Below are positions 63,091 through 64,000 of a DNA stretch of 64,000 nt, one piece after another. Both the position numbers and the translations under genes were made by a program. The stretch is from NCBI RefSeq assembly GCF_004564235.1, contig NZ_SOMN01000002.1, positions 186,001 to 250,000 of the forward strand, written 5' to 3'. Source of the DNA: Cohnella luojiensis (GTDB taxonomy: Bacteria > Bacillota > Bacilli > Paenibacillales > Paenibacillaceae). Every line of letters starts with the position of its first letter. The first letter of the stretch is position 1. Under the pieces are notes generated by a model. That model searched no databases, was not told where the DNA came from, and saw only the letters and a list, made by a program, of their open reading frames with translations.

Positions 63091-64000
63091 TTGTTGTACC
63101 AAATGGCCAAACCCTTCCTGTTCAAAATGGATCCTGAAGCAGCGCACCACTTGATCGTGGACGGAATGGGCACCGCTGCGAAAATCCCGGGGATGTCCTC
63201 CCTGCTTTCCGCGGTCTGGGGAACGAAAGCTTCTCCCGAACTCGCGGTTGATTTGTTCGGGCTTCATTTCAATCATCCCGTCGGCTTGGCTGCAGGCTTG
63301 GATAAGAACGCGAAAGCAGTCGCCGGTTTATCGAGCGTAGGCTTATCCTTCATGGAAGTAGGTACGGTCACGCCGTTAGGACAGGCAGGAAACGAGCAGC
63401 CTCGCTTGTTCAGGCTCCCTCCCGACGAAGCGCTGATCAACCGGATGGGCTTCAACAATGACGGCGCGGACGCGATGGCGGAGCGGCTTGCCAAGCTTCC
63501 TCGCCGCAGGATTCCCTTGGCCGTGAATATCGGCAAGAACAAGCTGACTCCGAACGAGAACGCAGCCGACGACTATCGGACATGCGTGCGGAAACTGTTT
63601 CCTTACGGCGATTTTTTCGTCGTGAACATCAGCTCTCCGAATACGCCGGATTTACGGGCATTGCAGCATGGGGACGAATTGCGCAACCTTCTAGACGCGG
63701 TAAAAGACGAGATGAAGCATCAGGCCGAGAAGCATGGCGAATTGCCAAAGCCGATCCTTGTGAAAATCGCTCCGGACAATTCGGAGGAGCAGCTTGCCTA
63801 TATGGCGGAAGCAATTCAGTTAAGCGGGATGTCGGGAATCATCGCGACGAATACGACGGTCAGCCGCGACGGATTGACGCACAAGAGCGCGGGAGAAATC
63901 GGCGGTCTTAGCGGGCGGCCGCTTACCCGGCGCTCAACGGAGATCATTCGCAGCCTGTACAAGATCACGAATGGGAAGCTTCCGATCATCGGATCGGGCG
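63091..64000 (+). CDS. pyrD: Dihydroorotate dehydrogenase (quinone), class 2, partial
   Basis: The first 303 codons are present; the gene runs off the right edge. PyrD oxidises dihydroorotate to orotate in pyrimidine synthesis. The N-terminal helical extension (LYQMAKPFLFKMDPEAAHHLIVDGM) marks class 2, membrane-associated, quinone-linked enzymes. The barrel shows NRMGFNNDG, VNIGKNK, VNISSPNTPDLR (Ser as catalytic base, typical of class 2), LVKIAPD and IATNTTVSRDGL with GGLSGRPLTRRS. The start is TTG 63091 (a second TTG at 63094) with GAAAGGATG 9 bases upstream. B. subtilis instead uses a class 1B PyrD with PyrK. Confidence 0.95.
   Translation, partial: MLYQMAKPFLFKMDPEAAHHLIVDGMGTAAKIPGMSSLLSAVWGTKASPELAVDLFGLHFNHPVGLAAGLDKNAKAVAGLSSVGLSFMEVGTVTPLGQAGNEQPRLFRLPPDEALINRMGFNNDGADAMAERLAKLPRRRIPLAVNIGKNKLTPNENAADDYRTCVRKLFPYGDFFVVNISSPNTPDLRALQHGDELRNLLDAVKDEMKHQAEKHGELPKPILVKIAPDNSEEQLAYMAEAIQLSGMSGIIATNTTVSRDGLTHKSAGEIGGLSGRPLTRRSTEIIRSLYKITNGKLPIIGSG

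Overview
The window reads as a chromosomal segment of an endospore-forming Bacillota of the Paenibacillaceae (Paenibacillus/Cohnella type). Support: a Bacillus-like order secD-secF … recJ-apt-rel-dtd … hisS-aspS-tcdA … rarA, separate rather than fused SecD and SecF, Bacillus-type spore-coat genes, a DUF2600 sesquarterpene synthase, many TTG/GTG starts with strong AGGAGG-type ribosome sites, and mid-range GC. No phage, IS element, CRISPR array, rRNA or tRNA gene was seen.

Layout. 1-7.9 kb: end of secD, secF, a cation-efflux protein, recJ, apt, rel and dtd. 8.0-9.3 kb: a small ORF, an array of 52-bp palindromic repeats, then a T-box leader. 9.3-13.8 kb: hisS, aspS, tcdA and a YdeI-like gene. 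13.9-17.4 kb: a spore-coat island with two CotB-like genes, a Gly/Arg/Thr-repeat CotG-like gene and a CotH-like kinase. 17.5-24.6 kb: rarA, a CNNM/CorC protein, an MFS and a MATE-type transporter, and the terpene synthase. 24.6-26.5 kb: pfkA, a DUF3906 gene and an FMN reductase. 26.6-35.3 kb: an eight-gene nucleoside salvage and uptake cluster (deoR, deoC, pdp, punA, nupN-like lipoprotein, nupO, nupP, nupQ), with two DeoR-type operators in front. 35.3-36 kb: a second 52-bp array. 36.2-44.4 kb: DUF4015, YitT, a DEAD-box helicase, YesL, a candidate structured RNA, tpx with a divergent LysR gene, YugP and MerR. 44.8-48.1 kb: amtB, a DUF294 nucleotidyltransferase and a DnaQ-fold exonuclease. 48.1-54.1 kb: JAMM protein, MFS, TlpA-like thioredoxin, cimA, dinB, ferredoxin. 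54.3-60.8 kb: a CHASE2 cyclase, a FecR-domain surface protein and an NHL-repeat protein. 60.9-61.1 kb: a third, diverged 52-bp array. The right end has a membrane L,D-transpeptidase, a 47-residue membrane protein and the start of a class 2 pyrD.

The most unusual signal is a family of intergenic palindromic arrays at three places. Their sequences differ, but the pattern is the same: a roughly 23-bp dyad, TAAnnGCA-N4/5-TGCnnTTA in the two conserved arrays, repeated every 52 bp, with occasional steps of about 62 bp. These are close to five and six turns of B-DNA. Other leads are a hisS-aspS T-box with overlapping Asp/His specifier codons, the CotB/CotG/CotH-like locus, a mosaic FecR gene with an AT-rich 3' half, and an unassigned structured RNA near 41 kb.

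All coordinates, motif matches and hairpins were read by eye. No database or folding search was run.
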